From Pedobacter cryophilus (lineage in GTDB: Bacteria; Bacteroidota; Bacteroidia; Sphingobacteriales; Sphingobacteriaceae): 64,000 bases of DNA. The stretch is from contig NZ_SWBP01000001.1 of NCBI RefSeq assembly GCF_005116455.1, positions 372,001-436,000 of the forward strand. The letters are read 5' to 3'. A model generated the notes under the pieces. The model did not search any database, was not told the origin of the DNA, and saw only the letters and a list, made by a program, of their open reading frames with translations. How positions within the stretch are numbered: position 1 is the first letter of the stretch; each line of letters starts with the position of its first letter. Positions 17,364-26,300 of the stretch are shown here, piece by piece. Made by a program: the position numbers and the translations under genes.

Positions 17364-18419
17364 CTAATCTCTATCTCGGCTCATTTTAGTAAAAGGCAAG
17401 GTGTTTTCTTCCAATTGCTGTTGCTCTCTTCTTCTTTTTACAATATGAATGGCTTCAAAAAGTGCATCTCTAAATGAAGTTGGCGAAGCGCTATTTTTAC
17501 CAGCAATATCATACCCTGTACCATGATCTGGCGAAGTTCTTACCACAGGCAACCCAGCTGTAAAATTTACACCATGGTGAAAAGACAATGATTTAAAAGG
17601 AATTAAGCCTTGATCATGATACATGGCTAAAACTGCATCAAATTTGGTATAACCTTGATTTCCAAAAAAACCATCGGCAGGGTACGGACCGTAAGCAAAA
17701 ATACCTTCTTTTTTAACGGTTTCTAAAGCTGGAATAATGATATCTAACTCTTCGTTACCTAATAAACCATTATCACCAGCGTGAGGGTTAAGCCCCAATA
17801 CCGCTATTTTTGGTTTCTCTATCCAAAAATCTTTCTTTAATGATTGATGCATTAATCTTAGTTTAGAAACTATGGCATCATGTGTGATATTTGTGGCAAT
17901 ATCTTTAACCGGAATGTGCCCGGTAACTACGCCTACTTTTAATTCATCGCTCATTAAAAACATTAATGAATCTGGAGCACCAGACATGGCTTGAACGTAT
18001 TCTGTATGACCAGCAAATTTAAAAACCTCATTTTGGATATTGTGTTTATTGATTGGCGCAGTAACTAAAGCATCTATTTTCCCCGAAACCAAATCTTCGG
18101 TTGCTCTTTGTAAAGACAGGAAAGCGTATTTGCCGCCCGTTTCATTTGCAACGCCTAACTCTATTTTTACATCTTCTTCCCAACAGTTAATCATGTTGGG
18201 TTTTCCCTGATGAGCCTGATCTGCATTGTTAATTACCTGAAATATAAACTCCTGAATTCCAACAGTTTTACGATGAAATGAAGCTACCTTGGTGTGCCCG
18301 TAAACTATGGGTGTACAGTACTGATAAACTTCGGCTTCGGCTAAAGTTTTAATAATGACTTCTAAACCAATTCCGTTTACATCACCTATAGAAATTCCAA
18401 TCTTTAACAAATCGCTCAT
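17364..18419 (-). CDS. pdxA: 4-hydroxythreonine-4-phosphate dehydrogenase
   Basis: Oxidises 4-phosphohydroxy-L-threonine in the DXP-dependent vitamin B6 pathway. The 351-residue protein has the start IGISIGDVNGIGLEVI, the metal-binding histidines in GHTEYVQ, LNPHAGDNG and MYHDQGLIPFK, and the C-terminal TSPDHGTGYDIAGK motif. Slightly longer than E. coli PdxA because of an internal loop near residue 80. Divergent from rsmA, an arrangement seen in many genomes where pdxA and rsmA are neighbours. Confidence 0.95.
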   Translation of the reverse strand: MSDLLKIGISIGDVNGIGLEVIIKTLAEAEVYQYCTPIVYGHTKVASFHRKTVGIQEFIFQVINNADQAHQGKPNMINCWEEDVKIELGVANETGGKYAFLSLQRATEDLVSGKIDALVTAPINKHNIQNEVFKFAGHTEYVQAMSGAPDSLMFLMSDELKVGVVTGHIPVKDIATNITHDAIVSKLRLMHQSLKKDFWIEKPKIAVLGLNPHAGDNGLLGNEELDIIIPALETVKKEGIFAYGPYPADGFFGNQGYTKFDAVLAMYHDQGLIPFKSLSFHHGVNFTAGLPVVRTSPDHGTGYDIAGKNSASPTSFRDALFEAIHIVKRRREQQQLEENTLPFTKMSRDRD

Positions 18420-18521
18420 AAAAAATGAATGCTTAATTTTTCTGCAAATTAAAGATTTTGAAATGAATGTTGATTTTAAAGATTAAACTTTCCGTAATTT
18501 GTAGTTCATCTTTACATAAAT

Positions 18522-19304
18522 ATGAGTCTGGTAAAAGCAAAAAAACATTTAGGGCAGCATTTTTTAACCGATAAAAACATTGCAGAAAAGATTGTAAACA
18601 GCCTGATTCATCATAATGCTTATGATAAAGTATTGGAAGTAGGCCCCGGAATGGGTGTTTTGTCTGATTTTCTATTACAAAAAAAAGAATACGAAACTTT
18701 TTTAATTGATATTGATAAGGAGTCGTTTTTATTCCTCCAAAAAAAATATCCCGATTTAGGAGATAAATTATTAAATGCAGATTTTCTTCATCTTGATTTT
18801 AAAAGTGTTTTTCCATCGGCTTTTGCCATTATTGGAAACTTTCCTTACAACATTAGTTCTCAAATTTTATTTAAAATTTTAGATAACCGAAACCAAGTAC
18901 CCGAAGTAGTAGGCATGTTTCAGAAAGAAGTGGCCGAGCGTTGTACCGCAAAACCGGGCACCAAAGAGTATGGCATTTTAAGTGTTTTTCTGCAAGCATA
19001 TTTTAAGTGTGAGTATTTATTTACGGTGAAAGCTGGCGTTTTTAATCCACCACCAAAGGTGCTTTCTGCAGTAATTAGGTTGAGCAGAAACGAAGCTTTA
19101 CATTTAAATTGTGATGAAAAATTATTTTGGCAGGTGGTAAAAGCAGGTTTTAATCAGCGAAGAAAAACTTTGAGTAACGCTTTATCTGGTATTATCCCAA
19201 AAGAAAAACAAGACGACCAAAATGTTTGGACTTTAAGAGCCGAGCGTTTAAGTGTAAATGATTTTGTAGAGTTGACTCAAAATATTAGTTTAAAATTAAA
19301 ATGA
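18522..19304 (+). CDS. rsmA: 16S rRNA (adenine1518/1519-N6)-dimethyltransferase
   Basis: Dimethylates two adjacent adenines in helix 45 of 16S rRNA. The 260-residue protein starts KAKKHLGQHFLTDKNI, has the SAM loop EVGPGMGVLSDFL (39-51) and the catalytic NFPY motif (106-109). Its TGA overlaps the ATG of a truncated dehydrogenase copy (ATGA), showing that rsmA and the dehydrogenase were originally overlapping neighbours before the nuclease unit was inserted. Confidence 0.96.
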   Translation: MSLVKAKKHLGQHFLTDKNIAEKIVNSLIHHNAYDKVLEVGPGMGVLSDFLLQKKEYETFLIDIDKESFLFLQKKYPDLGDKLLNADFLHLDFKSVFPSAFAIIGNFPYNISSQILFKILDNRNQVPEVVGMFQKEVAERCTAKPGTKEYGILSVFLQAYFKCEYLFTVKAGVFNPPPKVLSAVIRLSRNEALHLNCDEKLFWQVVKAGFNQRRKTLSNALSGIIPKEKQDDQNVWTLRAERLSVNDFVELTQNISLKLK

Positions 19305-19381
19305 GCAATAAAATATTAATAGTTGATGATTTGCATCCAGCTTTTAAGTTGGCTGCAGAAGCGATTATTCAAATTCATTAA
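19301..19381 (+). pseudogene. Truncated 5' copy of the 2-hydroxyacid dehydrogenase gene
   Basis: The first 61 nt match 20412-20472 at 60 of 61 positions (only T19354 versus C20465, a silent Ala change). After the match the frame runs into foreign sequence and stops after 26 codons. The upstream context, overlapping the rsmA stop, is the original one, so this is the severed natural start of the dehydrogenase gene. Confidence 0.9.
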
Positions 19382-19384
19382 AAA

Positions 19385-20422
19385 ATGAAGCAAAATAATT
19401 TAGAGCAAAAGGAAAACTTAGTAAGCGAAATTAAAACGCTTATAGAAGATAGTAGGCAACAGGTTTCTATTGCAGTTAACTCTACCATGACTATGCTTTA
19501 TTGGCAAATTGGCAAAAAAATTAATACTGAAATTTTAAAAGATACTAGAGCAGAATATGGAAAACAAATTGTCGCTACACTGTGGCGACAATTGGAATTA
19601 GATTATGGGAATTCATTCTCTGAAAAAAATCTTCGAAGAATGATTCAGTTTGCAACAGTTTTTACAAACCATGAAATTGCCGTTTCATTGATACGGCAAT
19701 TAAGTTGGTCTCACATAAAAATCTTAATTCCTATTGATGAAGAGTTGAAGAGAATGTTTTACATAGAAATGTGTAAAATAGAAAAGTGGAGCACAAGAAC
19801 TTTGCAAGATAAAATCAACTCCATGCTTTATGAGCGTACTGCTATCAGTAAAAGGCCAGAAGAAACCATAAAAAGAGAGTTAGAACGCCTATCCAATAAA
19901 AATCAAATCACGCCAGATTTAGTTTTTAGAGACCCTTACTTTTTAGATTTCCTAGGTCTAAAAGACACTTATTCAGAAAATGATTTAGAGTTGGCAATTT
20001 TAGCAGAGTTACAAAGGTTTATTTCTGAGCTAGGCTCTGATTTTGCTTTTGTTGCTCGACAAAAAAGGTTAATGATTGATAATAGAGATTATTATATCGA
20101 TTTACTTTTCTATCACCGAAGATTAAAATCTTTAGTAGCTATTGATTTAAAAATTGGTGAGTTTGATGCTTCCCATAAAGGTGAAATGGAGTTATATTTA
20201 GCTTATTTAGAGAAATATGAAACTATTGAAGGAGAAAATCCTCCCATTGGATTAATCTTATGTGCGGGTAAAAATCCAGAACATGTTGAGTTATTACAAC
20301 TCCATAAAAGCAATATCAAAGTAGCAGATTATTTCACCATTTTACCATCAAAAGAAATTTTACTTAATAGATTAAACAGAGCAATTGAAATAGCTCAAAA
20401 CAAAAGAATAGATGAGCAATAA
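19385..20422 (+). CDS. YhcG/DUF1016 PDDEXK nuclease domain protein
   Basis: The 345-residue protein has an N-terminal helical DUF1016 domain (LYWQIGKKI at about 38, EKNLRRMIQFA, LSWSHIKILI) and a C-terminal PDDEXK nuclease core: Glu208 in ELQRFI, Asp239 in YYIDLLFYHR and the DLK pair (Asp254, Lys256) in VAIDLKIGEF. All putative metal ligands are intact. The family occurs sporadically across bacteria, often near restriction-modification genes, with function not established. Here it stands alone, its ATG just past the junction and its last 11 nt inside the duplicated dehydrogenase start, a sign of insertion. Nuclease activity is inferred from fold. Confidence 0.9.
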   Translation: MKQNNLEQKENLVSEIKTLIEDSRQQVSIAVNSTMTMLYWQIGKKINTEILKDTRAEYGKQIVATLWRQLELDYGNSFSEKNLRRMIQFATVFTNHEIAVSLIRQLSWSHIKILIPIDEELKRMFYIEMCKIEKWSTRTLQDKINSMLYERTAISKRPEETIKRELERLSNKNQITPDLVFRDPYFLDFLGLKDTYSENDLELAILAELQRFISELGSDFAFVARQKRLMIDNRDYYIDLLFYHRRLKSLVAIDLKIGEFDASHKGEMELYLAYLEKYETIEGENPPIGLILCAGKNPEHVELLQLHKSNIKVADYFTILPSKEILLNRLNRAIEIAQNKRIDEQ

Positions 20423-21341
20423 AATATTAATAGTTGATGATTTGCATCCAGCTTTTAAGTTGGCCGCAGAAGATTTAGGTTTTGAGGTAGATGATTTACC
20501 GCTTATCAAAAAAGAAGAAGTTCTAAAAATTCTTCCAAACTATATTGGTTTAGCCATTAGAACCAAATTTAGGGTAGATAAAGAAGTGATAGACGCTGCG
20601 CCAAACCTAAAATTTGTTGCTAGGGCTGGTGCCGGAATGGATAATATTGAAGTAGCTTACGCCGATGAAAAAAATATCCAACTCATTAATGCGCCCGAAG
20701 GAAATTCTGATGCCGTTGGCGAGCATGCTACAGGTTTATTGCTTTCGCTGATGAATAATTTTAGAAAAGCAGATATAGAAATTAGAAAACAAATTTGGGA
20801 CCGAGAAGGTAACCGCGGTTACGAGCTAAAAGGCAAAACCGTAGCTATTATAGGTTACGGACACATGGGACAAAGTTTTGCTAAAAAATTAAAAGGTTTT
20901 GAGGTAAATGTAATTGCCTATGATAAGTATAAAACAGGTTTTTCTGATGAATTTGCCAATGAGGTAAGTATGGAAGAAGTGGTAAAACACGCCGATGTTT
21001 TGAGCTTGCATATTCCACTTACCAAAGAAACCAAGCAAATGGTAAATGATGAATATCTTTTACATTTTAGACGCCCCATATTTTTCTTAAACACCGCCAG
21101 AGGCGAAATAGTGAATACATCATCTGTTTTAAAAGGCATTAAAAACGGTAAAATATTAGGTGCCGGTTTAGACGTTTTAGAAACAGAGAAATTCCCAAAT
21201 TTAGCTAAGGAAGCATTTTATGAAGATTTAATTACCGAAGGAAAACTCATATTAACCCCACACATTGGTGGCTGGACTTTTGATTCATATCGGAAAATAT
21301 CAGAGGTATTAGCGCTCAAGCTTAAAAATTTGGAATTATAA
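20412..21341 (+). CDS. NAD-dependent D-2-hydroxyacid dehydrogenase
   Basis: A 309-residue enzyme of the phosphoglycerate/2-hydroxyacid dehydrogenase family. The Rossmann motif is GYGHMG (148-153), the substrate-side loop RAGAGMDNIE (71-80), the catalytic Arg in NTARGEIV and His in TPHIGGWT. It is shorter than classical SerA and lacks an ACT domain; whether the substrate is 3-phosphoglycerate is not decidable. The start codon lies inside the second copy of the 61-bp repeat, 11 nt upstream of the DUF1016 stop. Expression now presumably depends on read-through from the insert. Confidence 0.88.
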   Translation: MSNKILIVDDLHPAFKLAAEDLGFEVDDLPLIKKEEVLKILPNYIGLAIRTKFRVDKEVIDAAPNLKFVARAGAGMDNIEVAYADEKNIQLINAPEGNSDAVGEHATGLLLSLMNNFRKADIEIRKQIWDREGNRGYELKGKTVAIIGYGHMGQSFAKKLKGFEVNVIAYDKYKTGFSDEFANEVSMEEVVKHADVLSLHIPLTKETKQMVNDEYLLHFRRPIFFLNTARGEIVNTSSVLKGIKNGKILGAGLDVLETEKFPNLAKEAFYEDLITEGKLILTPHIGGWTFDSYRKISEVLALKLKNLEL

Positions 21342-21370
21342 ATTCTAAATTTATATCTTCGTATAATTAG

Positions 21371-21417
21371 AAACAAGACTATGTATGCGTAAAGCAAATG
21401 TAGTCTTGTTTGTTTTT
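21371..21417 (+). terminator. Terminator after the dehydrogenase
   Basis: An 11-bp perfect stem (21371-21381 with 21401-21411) closes a 19-nt loop and is followed by a T-rich run. Confidence 0.6.
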
Positions 21418-21418
21418 T

Positions 21419-21446
21419 AGAGCTTGGCAATGTCCAGGCTCTTTTA
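21419..21446 (+). terminator. Second hairpin with T run before greA
   Basis: AGAGCTTGG pairs with CCAGGCTCT (one G-T wobble) and TTTT follows. Tandem to the preceding hairpin; either a back-up terminator or a short structured leader for greA. Confidence 0.45.
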
Positions 21447-21473
21447 GTCAATAACCAATTAAAAAGGAAGAAG

Positions 21474-21947
21474 ATGACAGAGGTAGCTTATTTTACCAAA
21501 GAAGGTTTAGAAAAACTAAAAGAAGAATTACATTATTTAAAGACTGAAGGACGAAGAAAAATATCTGCTGCTATTGCCGAGGCAAGAGACAAAGGTGATT
21601 TATCTGAAAACGCCGAATATGATGCAGCAAAAGAGGCGCAAGGTCATCATGAAACTAAAATTGCCCAGTTAGGAAATATATTAGCTTCTGCTCGCTTAAT
21701 TGACGAATCTAAATTAGATACTTCAAAGGTGTTGGCTTTATCTATCGTAAAAATAAAAAATACCAAAAACGATACAACCATGACTTATCAACTAGTTTCA
21801 GAAAACGAAGCGGATATGAAGACTGGTAAAATCTCAGTAAAATCGCCAATTGCTAAAGGTTTGTTAGGCAAATCTGTTGGAGACAAAATAGAAATTACTG
21901 TACCTGCTGGGGTTATAGAGTTTGAGATTTTAGAAATTTCAAGATAG
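21474..21947 (+). CDS. greA: Transcription elongation factor GreA
   Basis: Rescues backtracked RNA polymerase by stimulating transcript cleavage. The 157-residue protein has the coiled-coil N-terminus with the conserved tip LSENAEYDAAKEAQ carrying the two acidic residues, and the C-terminal FKBP-like domain ending KSVGDKIEITVPAG. An AAGGAAG stretch eight nt before the ATG is one of the rare Shine-Dalgarno-like sequences here. Length as expected. Followed by a heptad-repeat gap and the HIT gene. Confidence 0.96.
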   Translation: MTEVAYFTKEGLEKLKEELHYLKTEGRRKISAAIAEARDKGDLSENAEYDAAKEAQGHHETKIAQLGNILASARLIDESKLDTSKVLALSIVKIKNTKNDTTMTYQLVSENEADMKTGKISVKSPIAKGLLGKSVGDKIEITVPAGVIEFEILEISR

Positions 21948-21957
21948 TTTTTAAAAA

Positions 21958-21999
21958 AATCAAGATTTAAGACGTAAGAATCAAGACTAATTAACCAAC
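21958..21999 (+). repeat. Heptad-periodic array (greA-HIT gap)
   Basis: Four consecutive 7-nt units all ending AAG occupy 21958-21985 (the first and fourth are both AATCAAG); two weaker units follow. The AATCAAG unit is the same as in the rsgA-dtd gap. Confidence 0.7.
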
Positions 22000-22005
22000 C
22001 ATTTC

Positions 22006-22407
22006 ATGTCAACCATATTTAGCAAAATAGTTTCTGGAGAAATACCGGCACATAAAGTGGCCGAAACTTCAGATTATCTGGCTTTTTTAGATATCAACCC
22101 ATTAAGAGCGGGTCATGTTTTGGTGATTCCTAAAACCGAAGTTGATTATATTTTTGATTTAGATGATGAGCAATATACTGGCTTAATGATTTTTGCTAAA
22201 GTGGTAGCTACGGCTTTAAAAAAAGCCATGCACTGCAAAAAAATAGGAATCACTGTTATTGGTTTGGAAGTGCCACATGCACACATCCATTTAATTCCAA
22301 TTAATGGAATTGCCGATATGAATTTTAGTCAGCCTAAGCTAAATCCTACCGAAAAAGAATTAAGTGAAGTAGCACTCAAAATTTTAGAGGCACTTAAAGA
22401 AAGTTAA
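22006..22407 (+). CDS. HIT family nucleotide-binding hydrolase
   Basis: A 133-residue Hint-type HIT protein with the histidine triad HAHIHLIP (His91, His93, His95) and the N-terminal IFSKIVSGEIPAHKV. Members hydrolyse nucleoside phosphoramidates or related nucleotides; the physiological substrate is unknown. The first residue of the triad is preceded by LEVP rather than the usual QxVxH, a modest variation seen in Bacteroidota. Downstream of greA and ending before a strong terminator. Confidence 0.93.
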   Translation: MSTIFSKIVSGEIPAHKVAETSDYLAFLDINPLRAGHVLVIPKTEVDYIFDLDDEQYTGLMIFAKVVATALKKAMHCKKIGITVIGLEVPHAHIHLIPINGIADMNFSQPKLNPTEKELSEVALKILEALKES

Positions 22408-22412
22408 ATATT

Positions 22413-22440
22413 AATGGCAACCCAAAAGGTTGCCATTTTT
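22413..22440 (+). terminator. Terminator after the HIT gene
   Basis: A 10-bp stem (AATGGCAACC with GGTTGCCATT), 5-nt loop and T tail. Confidence 0.85.
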
Positions 22441-22537
22441 GTTTGCGGTTAATTCCTTAGATTCTTTCTAAACACCGCTTCTAGAAAGCATTATCTAAAA
22501 AGAATAGATAAATTAGATAAAAATATCAACCAAATTT

Positions 22538-25036
22538 ATGCCTGCCAATCATTTTGATATTAAAGGATTAACCGACGCACAAGTTCTTGCTTCGAGAGAA
22601 AAAAACGGACAAAATGTTTTAGACTATAAAAAAGAAAACAGCTTTTTAGATGCCCTTAAAAGCATTGCAAAAGAACCCATGGTGATTTTACTTTTGGTGG
22701 CATCGTCAGTATATTTTATAAGCGGCGATGTTGGTGATGGCTTTTTTTTGGCTTCGGCAGTAGTTTTAGTGGCCACTATTTCGCTTTATCAAGATTCAAG
22801 AAGTAGAAATGCATTAGAAAAACTCAAAGACTTTACGCAACCCAAATGTAAAGTCATCAGAAATGGAGAAGTAGTAGAAATAAAAAGTGAAGATTTGGTA
22901 TTAGGCGATAGCTTAATGGTAGAAGAAGGCACTTCGATAAGTGCTGATGGAGAAATTATACATTCTAATGATTTTTCGGTCAATGAATCTATCCTTACCG
23001 GCGAATCTTTATCAGTAGAAAAAGACCAGTCTAAAGATGATCATTTTATTTACCAGGGAACTGCCGTAGCTGGTGGTTTGGCCATTGCTACTGTTACAGC
23101 TATTGGAAATCAAACAAAACTAGGTGCTATTGGCAAAAGTTTGGAGGGAATTAAAGAAGAAAAAACTCCATTAGAAGTCCAAATCAGTGATTTTGTAAAG
23201 AAAATGGTAATTGCGGGGGCAATTGTTTTCTTAATTGTTTGGGCTATAAATTACGCTCAATCTTTAAGTGTATTAGATAGCTTAATTAAAGCCCTTACCC
23301 TGGCTATGAGTATTTTACCCGAAGAAATTCCGGTAGCATTTACCACATTTATGGCTTTAGGTGCTTGGCGATTGATGAAAATGGGCATTATCGTTAAACA
23401 AATGAAAACCGTAGAAACTTTAGGTAGCGCTACCATAATTTGTGTGGATAAAACCGGCACCATCACAGAAAATAAAATGAGTTTAGCAAAACTTTACCTG
23501 CTTTCTAATCAAAAAATAACTGATGCAGAAAACATCAACTCGGATGAAGAAAAAGACCTCATTCGTTTGGCGATGTGGGCCAGCGAACCTATTCCTTTTG
23601 ATGCCATGGAAGTTGCCTTGCATGAAGTTTACCAAAAAACCACTTCTTCAGATCAAAGGCAGGCTTTTAAAATGATTCATGAATATCCGCTGAGTGGTAA
23701 ACCACCCATGATGACACATATTTTTGAAAATGAAGCTAAAGAAAGAATTATTGCTACAAAAGGCGCTGCCGAAGCGTTAATAAACGTTTGCAACCTTAAC
23801 GAGGTAGAAAAAAAACAAATTGAGAAAGCTATTCAGCTTCTATCATCTGAAGGTTACAGGGTATTAGGCATTGGAGAAACTCATTTTGAAGGAACTCAAT
23901 TCCCGTCGAAGCAACAAGAATTTAAATTTAATTTTAAAGGGCTCATTGCCTTTTATGATCCTCCAAAGAAAAACATAAAAAAAGTTCTACAAGATTTTTA
24001 TAAAGCCGGCATTCTGGTAAAAATTATTACCGGAGACAATGCCCTAACCACCACCGCAATTGCTAAACAAATTGGCTTTAAAGGTTATGAAAAAAGCCTT
24101 ACCGGCGATGAATTGATGGCTTTAACAGATGGCGAACTGATCCAAAAAGTTTATGATACCAATATTTTTACCCGGATGTTTCCAGATGCTAAGCTCAAAA
24201 TTATTAATGCCTTAAAGGCCAAGCAAGAAATTGTAGCCATGACAGGTGATGGCGTAAACGATGGACCAGCACTTAAAGCCGCTCATATTGGTATTGCAAT
24301 GGGTAAAAAAGGGACTGAGATTGCTAAAGAGGCCGCCTCCTTAATTTTAATGGAAGATGATTTAGCCAGCATGGTAGATGCCGTAGCCATGGGCAGAAAA
24401 ATATATACCAACCTCAAAAAAGCCATTCAGTACATCATTTCTATTCATATCCCTATCATCCTCACCGTATTTATTCCTTTGGCGCTAGGCTGGCTTTATC
24501 CTAATATTTTTTCGCCCATTCACGTTATTTTATTAGAGTTGATTATGGGTCCCACCTGCTCTATCATATTTGAAAACGAGCCCATGGAAAAAAACACCAT
24601 GATTCAACAACCAAGGCCATTTACCAATACTTTTTTTAATTGGAAAGAACTGGCAACAAGTGTTGTACAAGGCTTAATGATTACCGCTGGAACTTTAACA
24701 GCGTATCAATTTGCAGTTTATAACGGCTTAAATGAAGACAGTACGCGGGCATTAGTTTTTAGCACCCTCATTTTTGCAAATGTTTTCCTTACGCTAGTCA
24801 ATCGCTCATTCTATTATTCGGTTTTAACCACACTAAAGTATAAAAACAACTTAGTAGCGTTAATTATTGGAATTACGCTAGTGTTTTTAGCCTGCTTACT
24901 TTTCATCCCTCCTTTTACCAAATTTTTTGGTTTCCAAAGGCTTTCTTTATCAGCTATAAGCATAAGTGCAGGCATAGGTTTCTTATCTGTAATATGGTAC
25001 GAATTGGTGAAATGGAAAAAAAGATTGAGCAAATAA
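22538..25036 (+). CDS. Cation-transporting P-type ATPase
   Basis: An 832-residue P-type ATPase of the P2/P3-like class without heavy-metal domains. Visible are the N-terminal cation-ATPase segment, the actuator TGES (154-157), the phosphorylation site DKTGT with Asp304, the hinge MTGDGVNDGPALKAA (about 567-581) and about ten membrane segments. The membrane motif before the phosphorylation site reads PEEIPV, instead of PEGLP in calcium pumps or PVALP in proton pumps, so the transported ion cannot be assigned; Ca or Mg are possibilities. The gene stands alone between a terminator and a dispersed repeat. Confidence 0.9.
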   Translation: MPANHFDIKGLTDAQVLASREKNGQNVLDYKKENSFLDALKSIAKEPMVILLLVASSVYFISGDVGDGFFLASAVVLVATISLYQDSRSRNALEKLKDFTQPKCKVIRNGEVVEIKSEDLVLGDSLMVEEGTSISADGEIIHSNDFSVNESILTGESLSVEKDQSKDDHFIYQGTAVAGGLAIATVTAIGNQTKLGAIGKSLEGIKEEKTPLEVQISDFVKKMVIAGAIVFLIVWAINYAQSLSVLDSLIKALTLAMSILPEEIPVAFTTFMALGAWRLMKMGIIVKQMKTVETLGSATIICVDKTGTITENKMSLAKLYLLSNQKITDAENINSDEEKDLIRLAMWASEPIPFDAMEVALHEVYQKTTSSDQRQAFKMIHEYPLSGKPPMMTHIFENEAKERIIATKGAAEALINVCNLNEVEKKQIEKAIQLLSSEGYRVLGIGETHFEGTQFPSKQQEFKFNFKGLIAFYDPPKKNIKKVLQDFYKAGILVKIITGDNALTTTAIAKQIGFKGYEKSLTGDELMALTDGELIQKVYDTNIFTRMFPDAKLKIINALKAKQEIVAMTGDGVNDGPALKAAHIGIAMGKKGTEIAKEAASLILMEDDLASMVDAVAMGRKIYTNLKKAIQYIISIHIPIILTVFIPLALGWLYPNIFSPIHVILLELIMGPTCSIIFENEPMEKNTMIQQPRPFTNTFFNWKELATSVVQGLMITAGTLTAYQFAVYNGLNEDSTRALVFSTLIFANVFLTLVNRSFYYSVLTTLKYKNNLVALIIGITLVFLACLLFIPPFTKFFGFQRLSLSAISISAGIGFLSVIWYELVKWKKRLSK

Positions 25037-25061
25037 TGAGCTAAGCGTATGTTTTTTATTT

Positions 25062-25160
25062 GGGCGTTCCCCAGAAAAGGGTCGCGTTTTGCAGGGCTTC
25101 ACTTCGTTACGGTGCTACGCACATTTGCCAAAAGGCAAATCCCTTACACCCGCTAACGCA
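25062..25160 (+). repeat. Dispersed intergenic repeat, GGGCGTT...TAACGCA family, copy 2
   Basis: A 99-bp G+C-richer segment beginning GGGCGTT and ending TAACGCA followed by AAAAG, the same ends as copy 1. It includes the hairpin ATTTGCC / GGCAAAT (25123-25140). A 63-codon frame across it is not credible as a gene. The rest of the gap, 25161-25403, is A+T-rich and shows nothing else recognisable. Confidence 0.6.
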
Positions 25161-25403
25161 AAAGCCTTAATAATCAAACAAAAAGCTTGTAAAACAATAG
25201 GGAAAATTTATTTGATGACTAAGAAAAGCTTAATAAATGATACTTATCATCTTATAAATAATCAACTATACTTATATTAGTTTTTATTAAAAAAACAGCT
25301 TTTAAAGCCCAACGGAATTAAAAAGTGTTAAAATTTAACAACCTTCATTAAAGAAACATAATTTTAAAAACACATCAATTCAAATAGAAAAAAAATCAGG
25401 TAA

Positions 25404-26300
25404 ATGGAATTTATAGACTATTACAAAATATTAGAAATTGATAAAAAAGCAACTGATGATGCTGTTAAAAAAGCTTACAGAAAGTTAGCTAGAAAATACC
25501 ACCCTGATTTAAACCCCGAAAATAAGGAAGCAGAAAAAAAATTCAAAGAAATAAACGAGGCTAATGAGGTTTTGAGTAACGCCGAGAACCGAAAAAAATA
25601 CGATAAATACGGCAAAGACTGGAAAAATGCGGAGCAGTACGAGCGAGCAGGTCAACAGCAATATGGTGGAGGTAACAGAGGCCAGCAAGCTAATGGCGGC
25701 GGAGGATCTGAAAATGATTTTACCGACTTTTTTGAATCGATGTTTGGTGGAGGAGCTAGATCTAGAGGAGGAGGCCAAGTAAAATATAAGGGGCAAGATT
25801 ACCAAACAGAATTGCACTTAGATTTAAAAGATGTTTATACCACGCATCAAAGAACTTTAACGGTAAACGGACGAAACATTAGATTAACCATTCCGGCGGG
25901 AGTAAAAAATGGGCAGGTTATAAAAATTAAAGGTTACGGTGGCGAAGGCGTAAATGGTGGCCCTAAAGGAGATTTAGATATTAAATTTTCTCTTGCAAAT
26001 CACACCGCTTTTAAACGTGATGAAGAAAACTTATACAGCACTGTTGATTTAGACTTATATACCGCAATATTAGGCGGAGAAATCACCGTAGATACTTTTG
26101 ATGGTAAGGTAAAACTTAAGGTAAGCCCAGGCACTCAAAATGGAACAAAAGTAAAACTCAAAGGAAAAGGATTTCCTGTTTATAAAAAAGAAGGGGTATT
26201 TGGAGATTTATACATTACCTATCAAATTACTATTCCTACTGTTTTAAGCGAAAAAGAAAAGGAATTATTTATGGAGCTTCAAAAATTAAGAACGCCATGA
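25404..26300 (+). CDS. cbpA: DnaJ-like co-chaperone CbpA
   Basis: A type-B J-domain protein, cofactor of DnaK. The 298-residue protein has a J domain at residues 4-70 with HPD at 33-35, a Gly/Phe/Gln-rich linker (about 78-130) and the two C-terminal beta domains ([41 protein letters not shown]), without the zinc-finger region of DnaJ. Length fits CbpA. Its stop overlaps the start of cbpM by 4 nt, so the pair is translationally coupled. Confidence 0.93.
   Translation: MEFIDYYKILEIDKKATDDAVKKAYRKLARKYHPDLNPENKEAEKKFKEINEANEVLSNAENRKKYDKYGKDWKNAEQYERAGQQQYGGGNRGQQANGGGGSENDFTDFFESMFGGGARSRGGGQVKYKGQDYQTELHLDLKDVYTTHQRTLTVNGRNIRLTIPAGVKNGQVIKIKGYGGEGVNGGPKGDLDIKFSLANHTAFKRDEENLYSTVDLDLYTAILGGEITVDTFDGKVKLKVSPGTQNGTKVKLKGKGFPVYKKEGVFGDLYITYQITIPTVLSEKEKELFMELQKLRTP

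Larger units (their letters stand above)
19301..20472 (+). mobile_element. Gene-restoring insertion of a DUF1016 nuclease unit between 61-bp direct repeats
   Basis: The unique insert is 19362-20411 (1050 bp). It is bounded by 61-bp direct repeats made of the dehydrogenase 5' end (19301-19361 and 20412-20472). The second copy restores the complete dehydrogenase frame and also supplies the last codons and stop of the inserted gene. No transposase, integrase or terminal inverted repeat is present. Sixty-one bp is too long for ordinary transposon target duplication. Confidence 0.75.

Noticed and set aside
19301-19361. 61-bp repeat as a classical transposon target-site duplication
   Set aside because: Transposon duplications are usually 2-14 bp; there are also no terminal inverted repeats or transposase.
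25089-25280. 63-codon frame after the P-type ATPase
   Set aside because: It runs through the GGGCGTT...TAACGCA intergenic repeat, has low-complexity Lys-rich translation and no recognisable start context; not a gene.
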